Part shown: in pieces, positions 9,455-18,224 of the stretch | Position numbering within the stretch: the stretch's first letter is position 1 | Layout: every line of letters starts with the position of its first letter | From: Streptococcus pneumoniae | Lineage (GTDB): Bacteria > Bacillota > Bacilli > Lactobacillales > Streptococcaceae | Reading direction: 5' to 3' | DNA: 64,000 nucleotides | NCBI RefSeq assembly: GCF_001347015.1 | Contig: NZ_CFGI01000001.1 | Location: 62,001 to 126,000 of the forward strand | Notes under the pieces: generated by a model | The model's database searches: none | Seen by the model: only the letters and a program-made list of their open reading frames with translations | Told to the model about the DNA's origin: nothing | Made by a program: the position numbers and the translations under genes

Positions 9455-9814
9455 CTACTTCTTCTTTTTTAAATGGTGCAGGGCTTCTCTAGTCCAGATT
9501 GGTAGCATTCGTCGAAAGGGCGTAAAGCCGTAGTTAAAGCGGTCGCTTGAAAAGCGTCTCCGTCTCGGAAACTGGTGCTTTTCTTCCTCCAAAGTGCGGA
9601 TAGAAAGACTAGCTTTCCCTGTAAATTCATCTAAATCCACTACCTGAACCTGAACCTCTTCATCGACTTTCAAGGCGTCATGAATATTTTCAATAAAGCC
9701 AGTCCGAATCTCTGAAATGTGAATCAGCCCCGTATCACCTGTCTCTAGCTCAACAAAGGCACCGTAGGGCTGAATCCCTGTAATACGCCCCTTTAGCTTA
9801 TCACCGATTTTCAT
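9455..9814 (-). CDS. cvfD: S1-domain RNA-binding regulator CvfD
   Basis: This 119-aa protein has one S1 domain (residues 2-75; core ITGIQPYGAFVELETG and GLIHISEI) and a short basic tail that ends in KKKK. It matches the YugI/GSP13 family and pneumococcal CvfD, a post-transcriptional regulator affecting virulence and metal/stress genes. ATG 9814 was chosen because GAGGA lies 5 nt upstream, inside the end of the HAD-cyclophilin gene; their stop and start are separated by one base. The in-phase frame to 9841 lacks a ribosome-binding site. Confidence 0.85.
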   Translation of the reverse strand: MKIGDKLKGRITGIQPYGAFVELETGDTGLIHISEIRTGFIENIHDALKVDEEVQVQVVDLDEFTGKASLSIRTLEEEKHQFPRRRRFSSDRFNYGFTPFRRMLPIWTREALHHLKKKK

Positions 9815-9815
9815 C

Positions 9816-11216
9816 TTAGTCCTCGATTTCAATAGTTTCAATCACAACATCTTCAACTGGCTTGTCCATCGCCCCCGTCTCAACAGCAGCAATGGCATCC
9901 AAGACAGCGTAAGAAGCTTCATCAGCAAGCTGACCAAAAACAGTATGACGGCGGTCTAGGTGAGGGGTTCCACCTTGGTTGGCATAGATTTCCGCAATCG
10001 GTTCTGGCCAACCACCACGAGTAATTTCTTTCTTAGAATAAGGCAAATGTTGATTTTGCACAATAAAGAACTGGCTGCCATTGGTATTTGGACCAGCATT
10101 GGCCATTGAAAGGGCACCACGGATATTGTAAAGTTCTTCTGAGAATTCATCCTCAAATGATTCGCCGTAGATTGACTCGCCACCCATACCAGTTCCAGTT
10201 GGGTCTCCACCTTGAATCATAAAGTCCTTGATAATACGGTGGAAAATAACACCATCATAGTAGCCGTCTTTTGAAAGTGCTACAAAGTTAGCCACTGTTT
10301 TAGGAGCATGTTCAGGGAAGAGCTTAATACGCAAGTCTCCGTGATTGGTCTTAATGGTCGCGATGGGACCTTCTACTGTTTCAATGTCTACTTGCGGGAA
10401 ATGCAATTCTTTTTCTACCATACCAAATCCTTCTAAGGCATCAAAAATACCATCTTCTTCTAATGTTTTTGTAATATAATCTGCTTTTTCTTTGATGTTA
10501 TCATGAGAAATTCCCATGGCAACGCTGATTCCAGCATAATCAAAGAGTTCCAAGTCGTTGAGTCCATCTCCAAAAACCATGACGTTCTCTGGTTTCAAAC
10601 CAAGGTGTTCCACAACCTTTTCCACACCCGTCGCTTTGGAGCCTGAAATCGGCACAATATCAGACGAATGCTCATGCCAACGAACCATGCGAAGTTTATC
10701 TGAGAGACTGTCAGGCAAGTGCAAGTCATCTCCCTTATCTTCAAAAGTCCACATTTGATAGATAGCTTCTTTTTCATGGAAATCAGGATCTACATCTAAG
10801 TCGGGATAAATTGGATTGATAGCCTCACTAATCATATCGGTACGAGTCGACAACTTGGCATCATGACTCCCAACCAAACCATACTCTATTTCCTCTTGCT
10901 TGGCCCAAGAGATATACTCCTCAACATCTGACTTCTCGATCTGATGTTGATAAATGACCTGACCTTTTTTATCTTCAATATAGGCACCATTTAAGGTTAC
11001 AAAAAAGTCAGGCTTGAGCTCACGAATCTCTGGAACGACACCAAAAATCCCCCGTCCAGAAGCAATACCTGTCAAAATTCCTTTCTCACGTAATTGCTTA
11101 AAAACCGTTGGGATTGAAGCCGGAATAAAACCTGTCTTTGAATTTCGCAATGTATCATCAATATCAAAAAAGACAATCTTGATCTTCTTTGCCTTGTATC
11201 TTAATTTGGCATCCAT
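9816..11216 (-). CDS. Fusion of Cof-type HAD phosphatase and cyclophilin peptidyl-prolyl isomerase
   Basis: This 466-aa protein has two domains. Residues about 10-265 form a HAD-IIB (Cof) phosphatase with the nucleophile motif FFDIDDTLRN (near 15-24) and motif III/IV GDGLNDLELF (near 216-225). Residues about 275-466 form a cyclophilin with HRIIKDFMIQGGDPTGTG and the GSQFFIV active-site strand. The fusion is known in streptococci. The phosphatase substrate is unknown, and the isomerase half presumably helps folding in the cytoplasm, since no signal is present. It is translationally linked to cvfD. Confidence 0.9.
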   Translation of the reverse strand: MDAKLRYKAKKIKIVFFDIDDTLRNSKTGFIPASIPTVFKQLREKGILTGIASGRGIFGVVPEIRELKPDFFVTLNGAYIEDKKGQVIYQHQIEKSDVEEYISWAKQEEIEYGLVGSHDAKLSTRTDMISEAINPIYPDLDVDPDFHEKEAIYQMWTFEDKGDDLHLPDSLSDKLRMVRWHEHSSDIVPISGSKATGVEKVVEHLGLKPENVMVFGDGLNDLELFDYAGISVAMGISHDNIKEKADYITKTLEEDGIFDALEGFGMVEKELHFPQVDIETVEGPIATIKTNHGDLRIKLFPEHAPKTVANFVALSKDGYYDGVIFHRIIKDFMIQGGDPTGTGMGGESIYGESFEDEFSEELYNIRGALSMANAGPNTNGSQFFIVQNQHLPYSKKEITRGGWPEPIAEIYANQGGTPHLDRRHTVFGQLADEASYAVLDAIAAVETGAMDKPVEDVVIETIEIED

Positions 11217-11298
11217 CTCACTACCTCTTTCAATCTAACTCTTTCCATTATACCATAAAGTAGCTAAATCCCCTATTTTCAAAGAAATTCGCTATCTC

Positions 11299-11802
11299 TT
11301 ATTCGAACTTCTTGGATAAGTACAGAACTAAATCATCATTATTTTGAATAGTAGCATTCATTTCCAAGGGTTGATTTCGATACCAGACACCTGTCCCATC
11401 TGGAATGTAGCCCCGTCTGATATACAATCTCTGGGCAGGGCCATATCCTAAGTGCAAACCTACACCCAACGTCACTTTGTCTGAAAAAAACTTAACTCGA
11501 TTTTCTGCTTCTTCTAGCAGTTGATTCCCAATCCCTTGATTTCGAAAAGGCTCAAACACATTAAAATCTGATAATTCTGGATAGACTTCTGTAAAAGGAC
11601 CATGTTTAGCAGAGGGCAAAATGGTAACGTAGCCCGCTACAGCACCATCAATCTCTGCAACTAAGACTTCTCTCTCCCCACTTTCTTGTTCCAGAAAATA
11701 TCTAGCCAAAATTTCCTCTCTACCAGGCCAACCTTGATTGATAAATCCATGAGATAAGGATTTAATATCAGACTTAATCATATTTCTAATCGTACAATTC
11801 AT
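11299..11802 (-). CDS. GNAT-family N-acetyltransferase
   Basis: This protein of about 167 aa has the GNAT core: a central VAGYVTILPS strand, then the acetyl-CoA loop RNQGIGNQLLEEAE near residues 90-103. The acceptor is unknown. ATG 11802 is preferred; a GTG five codons upstream (11817) is in-phase and has its own weak AAAGAG, so the start is uncertain. It is a single gene placed downstream of the terminator array that closes the ribosomal operon. Confidence 0.75.
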   Translation of the reverse strand: MNCTIRNMIKSDIKSLSHGFINQGWPGREEILARYFLEQESGEREVLVAEIDGAVAGYVTILPSAKHGPFTEVYPELSDFNVFEPFRNQGIGNQLLEEAENRVKFFSDKVTLGVGLHLGYGPAQRLYIRRGYIPDGTGVWYRNQPLEMNATIQNNDDLVLYLSKKFE

Positions 11803-11877
11803 CTTTGACTTACCCACCTTTACTCTTTCTATTACTATTATAGCACGCCAAGGTCAGAAAAAAACTATCTCGTGAAA

Positions 11878-12076
11878 AAAAGACCCAACCGGGTCTTAAT
11901 TCGCTTTCTTGTTTTCAAGCTCATAAAAAAGAGGTCCATCCAGACCCAAACTCGCTCTCTCATTTCAAAGCTCATGAAAAAGAGGTCCACTGAACCTCAA
12001 CTCGCTCTCTCATTTCAAGGCTCGTGAAAAAAAGACCCAACCGGGTCTGAAAAAGAGGTCCCCCGGACCTCTTTTT
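11878..12076 (-). terminator. Tandem array of five terminator hairpins downstream of rpsR
   Basis: Five hairpins, each followed by a T-run on the minus strand, lie at 12052-12075 (GAGGTCC/GGACCTC), 12033-12048 (AGACCC/GGGTCT), about 11981-11998, 11932-11946 and 11881-11896 (AGACCC/GGGTCT again). The spacers repeat at roughly 60 nt and share a pattern like GAAATGAGAGAGCGAG. The first hairpin is a strong terminator right after the rpsR stop; the rest look like degenerate duplications of it. Confidence 0.8.
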
Positions 12077-12315
12077 TAATCTTCGTTTACGAAAGGCATC
12101 AAAGCCATTACGCGAGCGCGTTTGATAGCTGTTGTTACTTTACGTTGGTTTTTAGCTGAAGTTCCTGTTACACGACGAGGAAGAATTTTCCCACGTTCTG
12201 AAACGAAACGGCTAAGAAGCTCAGTATCTTTGTAATCAACATATTCAATTTTGTTTGCTGCGATGTAATCAACTTTTTTACGGCGTTTGAATCCGCCACG
12301 ACGTTGTTGAGCCAT
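12076..12315 (-). CDS. rpsR: 30S ribosomal protein S18
   Basis: This 79-aa protein has the S18 signature: a basic N-terminus ([10 protein letters not shown]), then [29 protein letters not shown]. It binds 16S rRNA together with S6 in the small-subunit platform. It is third in the classic rpsF-ssb-rpsR operon, transcribed from the promoter at 13194-13222. AAAGGAG lies upstream of the ATG. The stop codon runs straight into the first terminator hairpin. Confidence 0.97.
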   Translation of the reverse strand: MAQQRRGGFKRRKKVDYIAANKIEYVDYKDTELLSRFVSERGKILPRRVTGTSAKNQRKVTTAIKRARVMALMPFVNED

Positions 12316-12346
12316 GTTTTTTCTCCTTTATAATTTTAGTTGTCCA

Positions 12347-12817
12347 TTAGAATGGTAAATCATCATCTGAAATATCCAATGGATTTGTTGCTCCAAATGG
12401 ATTTTCATCACGTGAAAAGTCTGGTACTGAATTTGTAGGTGCTGAATAGTTTGCAGTTGGGGCAGAGTAAGTTCCACCTGTATGACCCTCACGCACACTA
12501 CGGCTTTCCAACATTTGGAAATTCTCAGCCACGACCTCTGTCACGTAGACACGTTGTCCTTGCTGGTTATCGTAACTACGAGTCTGGATACGACCTGTCA
12601 CCCCGATAAGTGAGCCTTTTTTAGCCCAGTTAGCAAGGTTTTCAGCCTGTTGGCGCCACATAACGACATTGATAAAATCAGCCTCACGTTCGCCATTTTG
12701 ACTCTTAAATGTACGGTTTACTGCAAGAGTAAAAGTCGCAACTGCTACATTTGATGGGGTATAACGCAACTCAGCATCACGTGTCATACGCCCTACAAGT
12801 ACAACATTGTTAATCAT
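12347..12817 (-). CDS. ssb: Single-stranded DNA-binding protein (SsbA type)
   Basis: This 156-aa protein has an N-terminal OB fold (residues 1-105; [21 protein letters not shown], then [19 protein letters not shown]). A flexible Gly/Ser/Asn-rich linker follows, and the acidic tip is DISDDDLPF, which recruits partner proteins. It protects ssDNA at replication forks and in repair. Length and its place between rpsF and rpsR mark it as the essential housekeeping SsbA rather than the competence-induced SsbB. Confidence 0.96.
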   Translation of the reverse strand: MINNVVLVGRMTRDAELRYTPSNVAVATFTLAVNRTFKSQNGEREADFINVVMWRQQAENLANWAKKGSLIGVTGRIQTRSYDNQQGQRVYVTEVVAENFQMLESRSVREGHTGGTYSAPTANYSAPTNSVPDFSRDENPFGATNPLDISDDDLPF

Positions 12818-12828
12818 AGTTTACCTTC

Positions 12829-13119
12829 TTACGCGTCAATTTTGACGATCATGTGACGAAGAATGTCAGCGTTGATTTTTGAAAGACGGTCAAACTCTTT
12901 AAGAGCTGCATCGTCGTTTGCTTCAACGTTAACGATGTGGTAAAGTCCTTCACGGAAATCTTGGATTTCGTATGCAAGACGACGTTTTTCCCAAGTTTTT
13001 GATTCAACAACAGTTGCACCGTTGTCAGTCAAAATAGAGTCAAAACGTGCTACCAAAGCGTTTTTAGCTTCTTCTTCAATGTTTGGACGAATGATATAAA
13101 GAATTTCGTATTTAGCCAT
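12829..13119 (-). CDS. rpsF: 30S ribosomal protein S6
   Basis: This 96-aa protein opens with [20 protein letters not shown] and contains [24 protein letters not shown], the S6 signature. It partners S18 in the 30S platform. It is first in rpsF-ssb-rpsR, with a strong AAAGGAGG ribosome-binding site and a structured leader that may let S6:S18 regulate the operon. Confidence 0.97.
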   Translation of the reverse strand: MAKYEILYIIRPNIEEEAKNALVARFDSILTDNGATVVESKTWEKRRLAYEIQDFREGLYHIVNVEANDDAALKEFDRLSKINADILRHMIVKIDA

Positions 13120-13193
13120 TGATATGTTCCTCCTTTTGGTCTAATGACCCCAAGACTTTGCAAGGGGTAAGTGAGGTTCGCTCACAATAAACT
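13120..13193 (-). ncRNA. Structured rpsF leader, possible S6:S18-binding element
   Basis: Between the -10 and the rpsF ribosome-binding site, two hairpins can form on the minus strand: GTGAG/CTCAC (about 13168-13182) and CCCC/GGGG (about 13148-13167). Firmicute rpsF leaders are known to bind the S6:S18 complex and repress the operon. The position fits, but I could not confirm the conserved bulge of that family by eye. Confidence 0.4.
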
Positions 13194-13222
13194 ATTATAC
13201 TAGAAAAAAATTTTTTACGCAA
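13194..13222 (-). promoter_or_regulatory. rpsF-ssb-rpsR operon promoter
   Basis: Minus strand: -35 TTGCGT (13217-13222), a 17-nt A/T-rich spacer and -10 TATAAT (13194-13199). Confidence 0.75.
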
Positions 13223-13243
13223 GTAAAAACTCTGGAATTCGAA

Positions 13244-13264
13244 AAAACGCCACATGGGCGTTTT
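13244..13264 (-). terminator. asnS terminator
   Basis: An 8-bp stem (AAAACGCC with GGCGTTTT) just past the asnS stop, followed by T on the minus strand and separating it from the rpsF promoter. Confidence 0.75.
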
Positions 13265-13271
13265 CCTGTTC

Positions 13272-14615
13272 TTATGGTTTAATACGGTGCAACATACGTG
13301 GGAATGGAATGGCTTCACGGATATGTTTTGTTCCTGCTGCGAAGGTTACCATACGCTCGATACCGATACCAAATCCTCCGTGTGGAACTGTACCGTATTT
13401 ACGAAGGTCAAGGTAGAATTCGTACTCTGTACGATCCATGCCAAGTTCATCCATCTTAGCGACAAGGGCATCGTAGTCTTCCTCACGCATAGACCCACCG
13501 ATGATTTCTCCATAGCCTTCTGGTGCAAGCAAATCTGCACAAAGCACGCGCTCTGGATTTCCAGGAACTGGTTTCATGTAGAAGGCCTTGATGGCTACTG
13601 GATAGTTCATGACAAATGTTGGCACACCAAAGTGGTTTGAAATCCAAGTTTCATGTGGTGAACCAAAGTCATCACCATGCTCAAGATGTTCGTAGTCAGC
13701 ATCTTCATCATTCTCATGCTCTTGCAAGAGGTCAATGGCTTGATCGTAAGTGATGCGTTTGAATGGCTCTGCAATGTAGCGTTTCAAGAGCTCTGTATCA
13801 CGTTCCAAGGTTTCCAAGGCTTGAGGCGCACGGTCAAGAACACCTTGAAGAAGAGCTTTTACATAAGCTTCTTGCAAGTCAAGCGACTCATCATGTGTCA
13901 AGTAGGAGTACTCTGCGTCCATCATCCAGAACTCAGTCAAGTGACGGCGTGTTTTTGATTTTTCCGCACGGAATACTGGACCAAAGTCAAAGACACGACC
14001 AAGGGCCATAGCACCTGCTTCCAAGTAAAGCTGACCTGATTGGCTCAAGTAGGCTGGCGTTCCGAAGTAGTCTGTTTCAAAGAGTTCTGTTGAATCTTCT
14101 GCCGCATTTCCTGAAAGAATTGGGCTATCAAACTTCATGAAGCCGTTCTTGTCAAAGAACTCATAAGTCGCATAGATAATCGCGTTACGGATTTGCATCA
14201 CAGCCACTTGCTTACGAGAGCGGAGCCACAAGTGACGGTTATCCATCAAGAAGTCTGTTCCGTGTTCTTTTGGTGTGATTGGGTAGTCTTGAGATTCACC
14301 AATCACTTCGATGTCTGTAATGTCCAACTCATAGCCAAACTTAGAACGTTCGTCTTCTTTGACAATCCCTGTCACATAAACAGAAGTTTCTTGGCTCAAG
14401 CGTTTGATAACATCAAACTTCTCAAGTCCCACTTCTTCACCAAATTTTTCGACAAAGTTTGGTTTAAAGGCTACACCTTGGAAGAAGGCTGTTCCGTCAC
14501 GCAATTGCAAGAAGGCAATTTTCCCTTTTCCTGATTTGTTGGCAACCCAAGCGCCAATCGTCACTTCCTGACCAACATAGTCTTTTACATCAATAATCGT
14601 TACACGTTTTGTCAT
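13272..14615 (-). CDS. asnS: Asparaginyl-tRNA synthetase
   Basis: This 447-aa class IIb aminoacyl-tRNA synthetase charges tRNA-Asn. An N-terminal OB-fold anticodon-binding domain (residues 1-110) precedes the catalytic core. Class II motif 2 appears as [19 protein letters not shown], and motif 3 as [11 protein letters not shown] near the C-terminus. Length is typical. The aspartate aminotransferase and YpmB-like genes lie upstream on the same strand, as in the Bacillus ypmB-aspB-asnS cluster. Confidence 0.97.
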   Translation of the reverse strand: MTKRVTIIDVKDYVGQEVTIGAWVANKSGKGKIAFLQLRDGTAFFQGVAFKPNFVEKFGEEVGLEKFDVIKRLSQETSVYVTGIVKEDERSKFGYELDITDIEVIGESQDYPITPKEHGTDFLMDNRHLWLRSRKQVAVMQIRNAIIYATYEFFDKNGFMKFDSPILSGNAAEDSTELFETDYFGTPAYLSQSGQLYLEAGAMALGRVFDFGPVFRAEKSKTRRHLTEFWMMDAEYSYLTHDESLDLQEAYVKALLQGVLDRAPQALETLERDTELLKRYIAEPFKRITYDQAIDLLQEHENDEDADYEHLEHGDDFGSPHETWISNHFGVPTFVMNYPVAIKAFYMKPVPGNPERVLCADLLAPEGYGEIIGGSMREEDYDALVAKMDELGMDRTEYEFYLDLRKYGTVPHGGFGIGIERMVTFAAGTKHIREAIPFPRMLHRIKP

Positions 14616-14634
14616 TATTTTTCCTTTTCTTTTT

Positions 14635-15000
14635 TTATTCTTTATGGCAAACCACTTCTATATTGTTCCCATCTGGGTCAATCACAAAAGCAGCGTAGTA
14701 AATCGGATGCTCACTGCGATAACCAGGAGCCCCATTGTCTCGCCCACCTGCCTCTAAGCCAGCCTCATAACAAGCTTGAACCTCTTCCTTATTTTCTGCT
14801 AAGAAAGCAAAGTGAATAGGATCTTGTGTCCCCTGAGCCAGCCAAAAATCACCACCAGGATGAGGGCTGTTCGGGGCAAGAAAACTGATTAGAGAAGTAG
14901 TCTTAAAAGCCAATTTATAGCCCAAAGGAGCGAGAAAACTCCTATAAAATCCTTCTGAAATTTGTAAATCCTTTACCTTAATCTCAAAATGATCAATCAT
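14635..15000 (-). CDS. VOC-superfamily (glyoxalase/bleomycin-resistance fold) protein
   Basis: This 121-aa single-domain protein begins [23 protein letters not shown] and ends [21 protein letters not shown], the beta-alpha-beta-beta-beta pattern of VOC proteins. Likely metal ligands are His3 and the Glu in IEVV. The substrate is unknown. ATG 15000 overlaps the end of the aminotransferase gene by 8 nt, and a GTG two codons upstream (15006) is also possible. It is inserted between the aminotransferase and asnS. Confidence 0.8.
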   Translation of the reverse strand: MIDHFEIKVKDLQISEGFYRSFLAPLGYKLAFKTTSLISFLAPNSPHPGGDFWLAQGTQDPIHFAFLAENKEEVQACYEAGLEAGGRDNGAPGYRSEHPIYYAAFVIDPDGNNIEVVCHKE

Positions 15001-16180
15001 TCTCACTACCCATAAATGCTTTCAAGCGTTTAACTGCTTCTTTAAGCGTGTCTAGATCCGTCGCATAGCTGAGGCGGACATTTTCTGGCGCTCCAAAGCC
15101 TGCTCCTGTTACCAAGGCCACTTCAGCTTCTTCTAGGATAGCGGTTGTAAAGTCTGTCACATCTGTATAGCCTTTCATCTCCATAGCCTTTTTGACATTT
15201 GGGAAGAGATAGAAAGCTCCTTGCGGTTTGACCACTTCAAATCCTGGCACCTCAGCAAGAAGGGGAAAGATGGTGTTTAATCGTTCTTCAAAGGCCTGAC
15301 GCATGTTTTCTACAGTATCTTGCTCACCTGATAGAGCCTCAACTGCTGCATACTGGGCTACTGCTGACGGATTCGAAGTTGTTTGACCTGCAATCTTAGA
15401 CATGGCAGCGATAATGTCTGCTTCTCCAACGGCATAGCCAATCCGCCAACCAGTCATAGCATAGGTTTTAGACACACCATTGATGACCACTGTTTGCTTG
15501 CGAATTGCTTCTGATAGGCTAGAAATCGGTGTGAATTCATGGCCATTATAGACCAAGCGGCCATATATATCGTCTGCTAGGATGAGAATATCCTTTTCTA
15601 CAGCCCAGTTTCCGATTGCCAAGAGCTCCTCACGGGTGTAAATCATACCTGTCGGATTGGATGGTGAATTCAGCACCAAAACCTTGGTCTTGTCTGTGCG
15701 AGCTGCTTCTAACTGATCTACGGTCACCTTAAAATGATTGTCTTCCTTAGCAGGAACAAAGACTGGCACACCCTCTGCCATCTTGACCTGATCTCCATAA
15801 CTAACCCAGTATGGAGTTGGAATAATAACCTCATCTAAAGGATTGATTACAGTCATAAAGAAAGTATAGAGGGAGAACTTGGCACCTGTAGCAAAGGTAA
15901 CCTCGTTACTTGCGACAGAATAGCCATAGTAGCGCTCGAAGTAGGTATTCACCGCAGCTTTTAATTCTGGTAGACCAGAAGCTACTGTATAGAAGGAAGC
16001 CTGTCCTTCTCGAATAGCTTTAACTGCTGCATCCTGAATATTTTCAGGGGTGTGAAAATCTGGTTGTCCCAAGGTCAAGAAAAGGACATCCTTACCTTGA
16101 GCTTTTAATTTTTTTGCTCTCGCATCACTAGCTAAAGTGACACTTTCTTCCATTTCTAAAACACGGTTGGATAGTTTCAT
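14993..16180 (-). CDS. aspC: Pyridoxal-phosphate aspartate aminotransferase (class I)
   Basis: This 395-aa fold-type I aminotransferase interconverts aspartate and oxaloacetate, using 2-oxoglutarate/glutamate. The PLP lysine lies in GVSKTYAMTGWRIGY (Lys near residue 233). SNPSNPTGMIYT-type substrate and cofactor contacts lie near residue 170 (NSPSNPTG), and the Arg that binds the alpha-carboxylate is in NVRLSYA near the C-terminus. It overlaps the YpmB-like gene by 4 nt (ATGA), so they share a transcript. It supplies aspartate for the asnS and dapB pathways. Confidence 0.9.
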   Translation of the reverse strand: MKLSNRVLEMEESVTLASDARAKKLKAQGKDVLFLTLGQPDFHTPENIQDAAVKAIREGQASFYTVASGLPELKAAVNTYFERYYGYSVASNEVTFATGAKFSLYTFFMTVINPLDEVIIPTPYWVSYGDQVKMAEGVPVFVPAKEDNHFKVTVDQLEAARTDKTKVLVLNSPSNPTGMIYTREELLAIGNWAVEKDILILADDIYGRLVYNGHEFTPISSLSEAIRKQTVVINGVSKTYAMTGWRIGYAVGEADIIAAMSKIAGQTTSNPSAVAQYAAVEALSGEQDTVENMRQAFEERLNTIFPLLAEVPGFEVVKPQGAFYLFPNVKKAMEMKGYTDVTDFTTAILEEAEVALVTGAGFGAPENVRLSYATDLDTLKEAVKRLKAFMGSEND

Positions 16181-16665
16181 AGGCCCTCCTTATTGACCAA
16201 TGCTCCTGTTTCAAAATCTACTAGATAAAAATCAGAACCTGACTTGACTTCCCAGATTGGTTTGTCTTGATAACGACCAAAGGTAATTTTGTCAATCTCG
16301 CCAGCTCCTTTTTCCTTCGAAACAGCTTCTGCTTTTTCTTGTGAAACACCCTGATTTAGCTGATAAACGTAAATCTTATGGTCATCTTTTCCAATCAGGA
16401 CAGCAAGTGCTTCTTCTTTTTTATTACGACCAAGAACGCTATAATAGGATTCCAAGCCATTGTATAAATCAACCTGATCAGCCTGCTCTAATCCTGCATA
16501 CTGCTGAGCTAATTTTTCTCCTTCACTTTTAGCTGTTTGATAAGGTTTCATACTCAGAAACACTAGATACAGAAAGGAAGCACTGATAACCACAAATAAA
16601 ATCGTCATCCCTAGACCATACTGCCACAGTAGATTATTTTTTGCTTTGTTTTGTCTTTTTTTCAC
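16177..16665 (-). CDS. YpmB-like membrane-anchored protein (DUF5590)
   Basis: This 162-aa protein has a basic N-terminus and one membrane helix (about residues 15-38); the rest faces outside. The extracellular part has PepSY-like repeats (KIYVYQLNQGVSQEKAEAVSKEKG; PIWEVKSGSDFYLVDFETGALVNKEG). It corresponds to Bacillus YpmB by order, since ypmB-aspB-asnS is conserved. The function is unknown. It has its own promoter (16672-16700) and leads the operon. Confidence 0.75.
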   Translation of the reverse strand: MKKRQNKAKNNLLWQYGLGMTILFVVISASFLYLVFLSMKPYQTAKSEGEKLAQQYAGLEQADQVDLYNGLESYYSVLGRNKKEEALAVLIGKDDHKIYVYQLNQGVSQEKAEAVSKEKGAGEIDKITFGRYQDKPIWEVKSGSDFYLVDFETGALVNKEGL

Positions 16666-16671
16666 TCGTCT

Positions 16672-16700
16672 ATTTTACCATCTATTAGGCTTTATTACAA
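16672..16700 (-). promoter_or_regulatory. Promoter of the ypmB-like/aspC cluster
   Basis: Minus strand: -35 TTGTAA (16695-16700), a 17-nt spacer and -10 TAAAAT (16672-16677). Confidence 0.6.
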
Positions 16701-16712
16701 GTGAATGCAAGA

Positions 16713-16825
16713 ATACTCTTCGAAAACCTCTTCAAACTACGTCAGCTTTATCTGCAACCTCAAAGCCGTGCTTTGAGCAACCTGCGGCTAGCTTCCTAGT
16801 TTGCTCTTTGATTTTCATTGAGTAT
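16713..16825 (+). repeat. BOX element, short A-C type (113 bp)
   Basis: It starts ATACTCTTCGAAAACCTCTT and ends GATTTTCATTGAGTAT, the two conserved BOX ends. The boxC core with CCTGCGGCTAGCTTCC is intact, and CTCAAAGCCGTGCTTTGAG forms a hairpin. It lacks the GTCGCCTTGCCGTA part of a full boxA and any boxB, and sits between the ypmB-like and MFS genes. The remaining intergenic DNA (16826-16922) shows nothing else. Confidence 0.85.
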
Positions 16826-16922
16826 AAGCAACCAATTCTATTTCTTCCTTCAAACAAAACAGATTTTTCTTAGTTAAAATCGAGCAAGAAAAGTAAAGAC
16901 AGCTCCAAAATCAACCTATTAA

Positions 16923-16949
16923 AAAACCTGAGCTTGGCACTCAAGTTTT
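16923..16949 (-). terminator. Terminator of the MFS transporter gene
   Basis: A stem of AAAACCTGAG with CTCAAGTTTT (one G-T pair) and a 7-nt loop, with a T-run on the minus strand, 16 nt past the stop codon. Confidence 0.7.
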
Positions 16950-16965
16950 CGTAAGTTTTTTTGAT

Positions 16966-18162
16966 CTATGGAGTCACTTTATCATCCATTCTTTTAACCA
17001 ATTTTCCTAAAAAGATAGCCAGTAGAAGGCTAATCATGACTAAAAAGAATCCTAGATAAAGAAATGTTACCACAAAGCCTAAATGGTCAATCAACCACCC
17101 TGTCAGTGGGAAGAAGACAATCATACTCAGGCTAAACATCATAGAGTAGACACTCAGCATGGTTGCCCTTACTTCACTTGGGAGCCGCTCTTGCAAATCA
17201 TTGTCAAAAATCGGCTGAAAAAGAGCATATAGAGCATTACTAATCAAATAAATCAAAATATAGATTAGAGGTGTCCCAAAGTAGGACAGCATATAGGTAA
17301 CTCCAGTCAGCAGCACGAGGATAGGGAAAAGCTTCAAGGCAGCATATTTCTTTCCAATCTTACTCGCTAGATAGACTGCGACGATATTTAAAAGACTCCC
17401 AAGTAGCATAACTGCTGAAATTTGCCAACCACTTAAATCTGGTAACTGATTTTGATAGTAAAAATAAAACATGCACATGAGTACTCCGACAATCTGAGAC
17501 AAAATCATCCAGTTAAAAAGCATGGGATTTCGCTCCAACTCATCCTTAACAGTCCAAATAATCTGTTTCATGGTCACACTATCAGCTTTTTCTAGCTTGA
17601 CACTGGGTTCTTTCAGCATCCAAATCAGGAAAAGAACTATGATAGAAGTCGCAATCATGATGTAGTAGGTCAGGTGCAATTGGCCATGAACAAAAAATCC
17701 TGCCAAAACGGTCCCCAAAGACCGAGTTCCTTCTGCTACTCCTGATAGGAAGCTCGAAATGGATAGATAACGCTCCTTTAGTCCAGCCTCTACAGCCGAG
17801 TCATAGACCATTGCTGCGCTTGTTCCTGAATCAAAATTATAAGACAAGGCACTTACCGCCATAGCTAGTGCATAAATCCAAAAGTTTCCCTGCCCAGCCA
17901 ACATGAGAATAGAAGACACAATCCCTGCTATTCGGCTTAAATAAAGGTTGGTCTTATAGGAATAGCGGTCAGCTAACATTCCAGATGGAATTTCACAGAG
18001 AAGACTGGTCGTATGAAAAATACTCTCCAGAAGTCCAATCTGCCAAAGAGACATGCCGTTTTGACTGAGAAAGAGAATCCAAAAACTGGTAATCCCTAAA
18101 AAAGCAAAAAACTCAACTCCGGCCATCAGGCCAATATTTCTCCGATAATTTCTTATTAACAT
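16966..18162 (-). CDS. Major facilitator superfamily efflux transporter
   Basis: This 398-aa protein has about 12 membrane helices. The MFS motif A-like loop GMLADRYSYKTNL lies between helices 2 and 3 (near residues 60-72). It resembles drug- or metabolite-efflux MFS proteins, but the substrate cannot be told. ATG 18162 (MLIRNYRRN) was chosen for its AAAGGAG; the frame is open to 18207. Upstream lie a 10-bp perfect inverted repeat and a possible TetR relic, so the pump may once have had its own repressor. Confidence 0.8.
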   Translation of the reverse strand: MLIRNYRRNIGLMAGVEFFAFLGITSFWILFLSQNGMSLWQIGLLESIFHTTSLLCEIPSGMLADRYSYKTNLYLSRIAGIVSSILMLAGQGNFWIYALAMAVSALSYNFDSGTSAAMVYDSAVEAGLKERYLSISSFLSGVAEGTRSLGTVLAGFFVHGQLHLTYYIMIATSIIVLFLIWMLKEPSVKLEKADSVTMKQIIWTVKDELERNPMLFNWMILSQIVGVLMCMFYFYYQNQLPDLSGWQISAVMLLGSLLNIVAVYLASKIGKKYAALKLFPILVLLTGVTYMLSYFGTPLIYILIYLISNALYALFQPIFDNDLQERLPSEVRATMLSVYSMMFSLSMIVFFPLTGWLIDHLGFVVTFLYLGFFLVMISLLLAIFLGKLVKRMDDKVTP

Positions 18163-18172
18163 CTTTTCTCCT

Positions 18173-18214
18173 TTAACAAGTGTATTATTATTTCTTTTGT
18201 CCGTCACTTGTTAA
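18173..18214. promoter_or_regulatory. Operator-like 10-bp inverted repeat upstream of the MFS gene
   Basis: TTAACAAGTG at 18173-18182 and its exact reverse complement CACTTGTTAA at 18205-18214 flank a 22-nt A/T-rich stretch just upstream of the MFS ribosome-binding site. A perfect dyad here could bind a dimeric repressor. It is not followed by a T-run, so a terminator is unlikely. Confidence 0.5.
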
Positions 18215-18224
18215 TCTTTGCCTT

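Noticed and set aside
11878-12076. Possible CRISPR array (about 60-nt periodicity after rpsR)
   Set aside because: The repeated parts are terminator hairpins with T-runs, and the spacers themselves repeat.
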